A DNA stretch of 7,527 bases from NCBI GenBank assembly GCA_002309475.1, contig DBXJ01000043.1, positions 1-7,527 of the forward strand. Direction: 5' to 3'. Under the pieces are notes generated by a model. The model saw only the letters and a list, made by a program, of their open reading frames with translations. It was not told the origin of the DNA and made no database searches. Shown here in pieces: positions 6,811 to 7,527 of the stretch (positions within the stretch are counted from its first letter, which is position 1; every line of letters begins with the position of its first letter). The position numbers and the translations under genes are program-made. The stretch comes from Bacteroidales bacterium UBA1215. GTDB taxonomy: Bacteria > Bacteroidota > Bacteroidia > Bacteroidales > WCHB1-69.

Positions 6811-6862
6811 CAACTTATTAAAAGAAAATATAGACTGTTTTATACCTATATAAATTAAACAA

Positions 6863-7527
6863 ATGGGAATTTTAACGGATAAAATAAAAGCGGACAATCG
6901 TTTTCACGAAGCTCTCAGTTCCTGCATGAATTGCGGCATGTGCACTGCTATTTGTCCCGCAGCGGAATTTTATAAATACGATCCCCGCAATATCTGCAAC
7001 ATCGTGCATCGCGGAGATGATGAAGAATTGGAAAAACTCTTACGCTCTGATACCATTTGGTATTGCGGACAATGTATGTCGTGCAAAACACGCTGTCCGA
7101 GAGGTAATGCTCCGGGAGTGGTTATTTCCATATTACGCACCATCAGTCAAGAAATGGGTTTTTTTACCGACAGCGAAAAAGGAAGACAGCAATATGCCAT
7201 AGAACAAACCATAGGAACGAATATTCTTCAAAGAGGTTATTGCGTTCATCCGGATATTGTAGATCCTGACTTGCATCCGGAACAAGGTCCTGTATGGACA
7301 TGGTTTATGAAAAATGCAGAGGCAGTATGTGAAAAAGTGGGTGCCAATTGGAAAAAAGAAGGTCCGGGTGCTCTAAGAAACATTCATCAAAGCAATCTGG
7401 ATGAAATTAAAAACATATTTGACGTTACAGGCGGTACCGCTTTAAGAGAACAAATTGAGCAGTTTTCTGCAAAAAAAGCGAATGACCTTCATATCAATAT
7501 TGAAAAAACCGATGAAAACCAAAAATA
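6863..7527 (+). CDS. HdrC-like protein with two [4Fe-4S] clusters (3' end at or beyond the window edge)
   Basis: The frame is open for 221 codons and reaches the edge; the last two bases, TA, could begin a stop codon. The protein carries two CxxCxxCxxxCP motifs, at C21/C24/C27/C31 and C68/C71/C74/C78, the arrangement of heterodisulfide reductase subunit C and related 4Fe-4S dicluster proteins. It would relay electrons between a flavin subunit (HdrA-like) and a CCG-domain subunit (HdrB-like). The soluble part after the clusters is about 140 residues and hydrophilic, with no membrane segment, so a cytosolic complex is likely; this argues against a QmoC-type fused membrane anchor. The start is preferred because the promoter lies 52 nt upstream and the first cluster follows 20 residues in. 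It is probably the first gene of an operon continuing to the right. Succinate dehydrogenase or fumarate reductase iron-sulfur subunits are less likely, as no [2Fe-2S] domain precedes the clusters. Confidence 0.85.
   Translation, partial: MGILTDKIKADNRFHEALSSCMNCGMCTAICPAAEFYKYDPRNICNIVHRGDDEELEKLLRSDTIWYCGQCMSCKTRCPRGNAPGVVISILRTISQEMGFFTDSEKGRQQYAIEQTIGTNILQRGYCVHPDIVDPDLHPEQGPVWTWFMKNAEAVCEKVGANWKKEGPGALRNIHQSNLDEIKNIFDVTGGTALREQIEQFSAKKANDLHINIEKTDENQK

Noticed and set aside
7017..7202. 61-codon + strand frame inside the HdrC-like gene
   Set aside because: It overlaps the two-cluster ferredoxin-like frame, which has clear CxxCxxCxxxCP motifs; the alternative has none.

Overview
This AT-rich window most likely comes from a Bacteroidota chromosome, probably Bacteroidales-like. 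The evidence is the promoter style (TAnnTTTG -7 boxes, with the core TTGTACTTTTGCAA present twice), starts without Shine-Dalgarno sites, a TopA with C-terminal GRFG repeats in place of zinc fingers, and an arginase-fold protein of the divergent type I associate with this phylum. No rRNA, tRNA, CRISPR array or insertion sequence is visible.

Left part (1-934). This is the accessory-looking section. A reading frame without a start codon (53-202) looks like the detached C-terminal tail of a larger protein. Eleven bases after it begins a 181-residue membrane protein (214-759) with a PH-like cytosolic part. An imperfect direct repeat of 28-29 bp flanks the pair (17-45 and 807-834). I read this as an exchangeable module, possibly an orphan toxin tip plus immunity gene; the layout is seen, the function is inferred.

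Centre (935-6148). Four tightly packed genes on the + strand form one likely operon from a promoter at 895-902: topA (DNA topoisomerase I), an arginase/formimidoylglutamase-fold protein that has lost several metal ligands, a short-chain dehydrogenase/reductase, and a ComF-family protein. Gaps are 3 nt, a 1-nt overlap and 4 nt. TopA (supercoiling) and ComF (DNA uptake or processing) both concern DNA; the middle two have no obvious link to it.

Right part (6154-7527). A 4'-phosphopantetheinyl transferase gene lies on the - strand, convergent with comF (5 nt between stops). Its promoter box ends 4 nt before the ATG, implying a leaderless or nearly leaderless mRNA. Divergently, an HdrC-like protein with two [4Fe-4S] motifs starts at 6863 and reaches the window edge; it probably opens a heterodisulfide-reductase-type electron-transfer operon.
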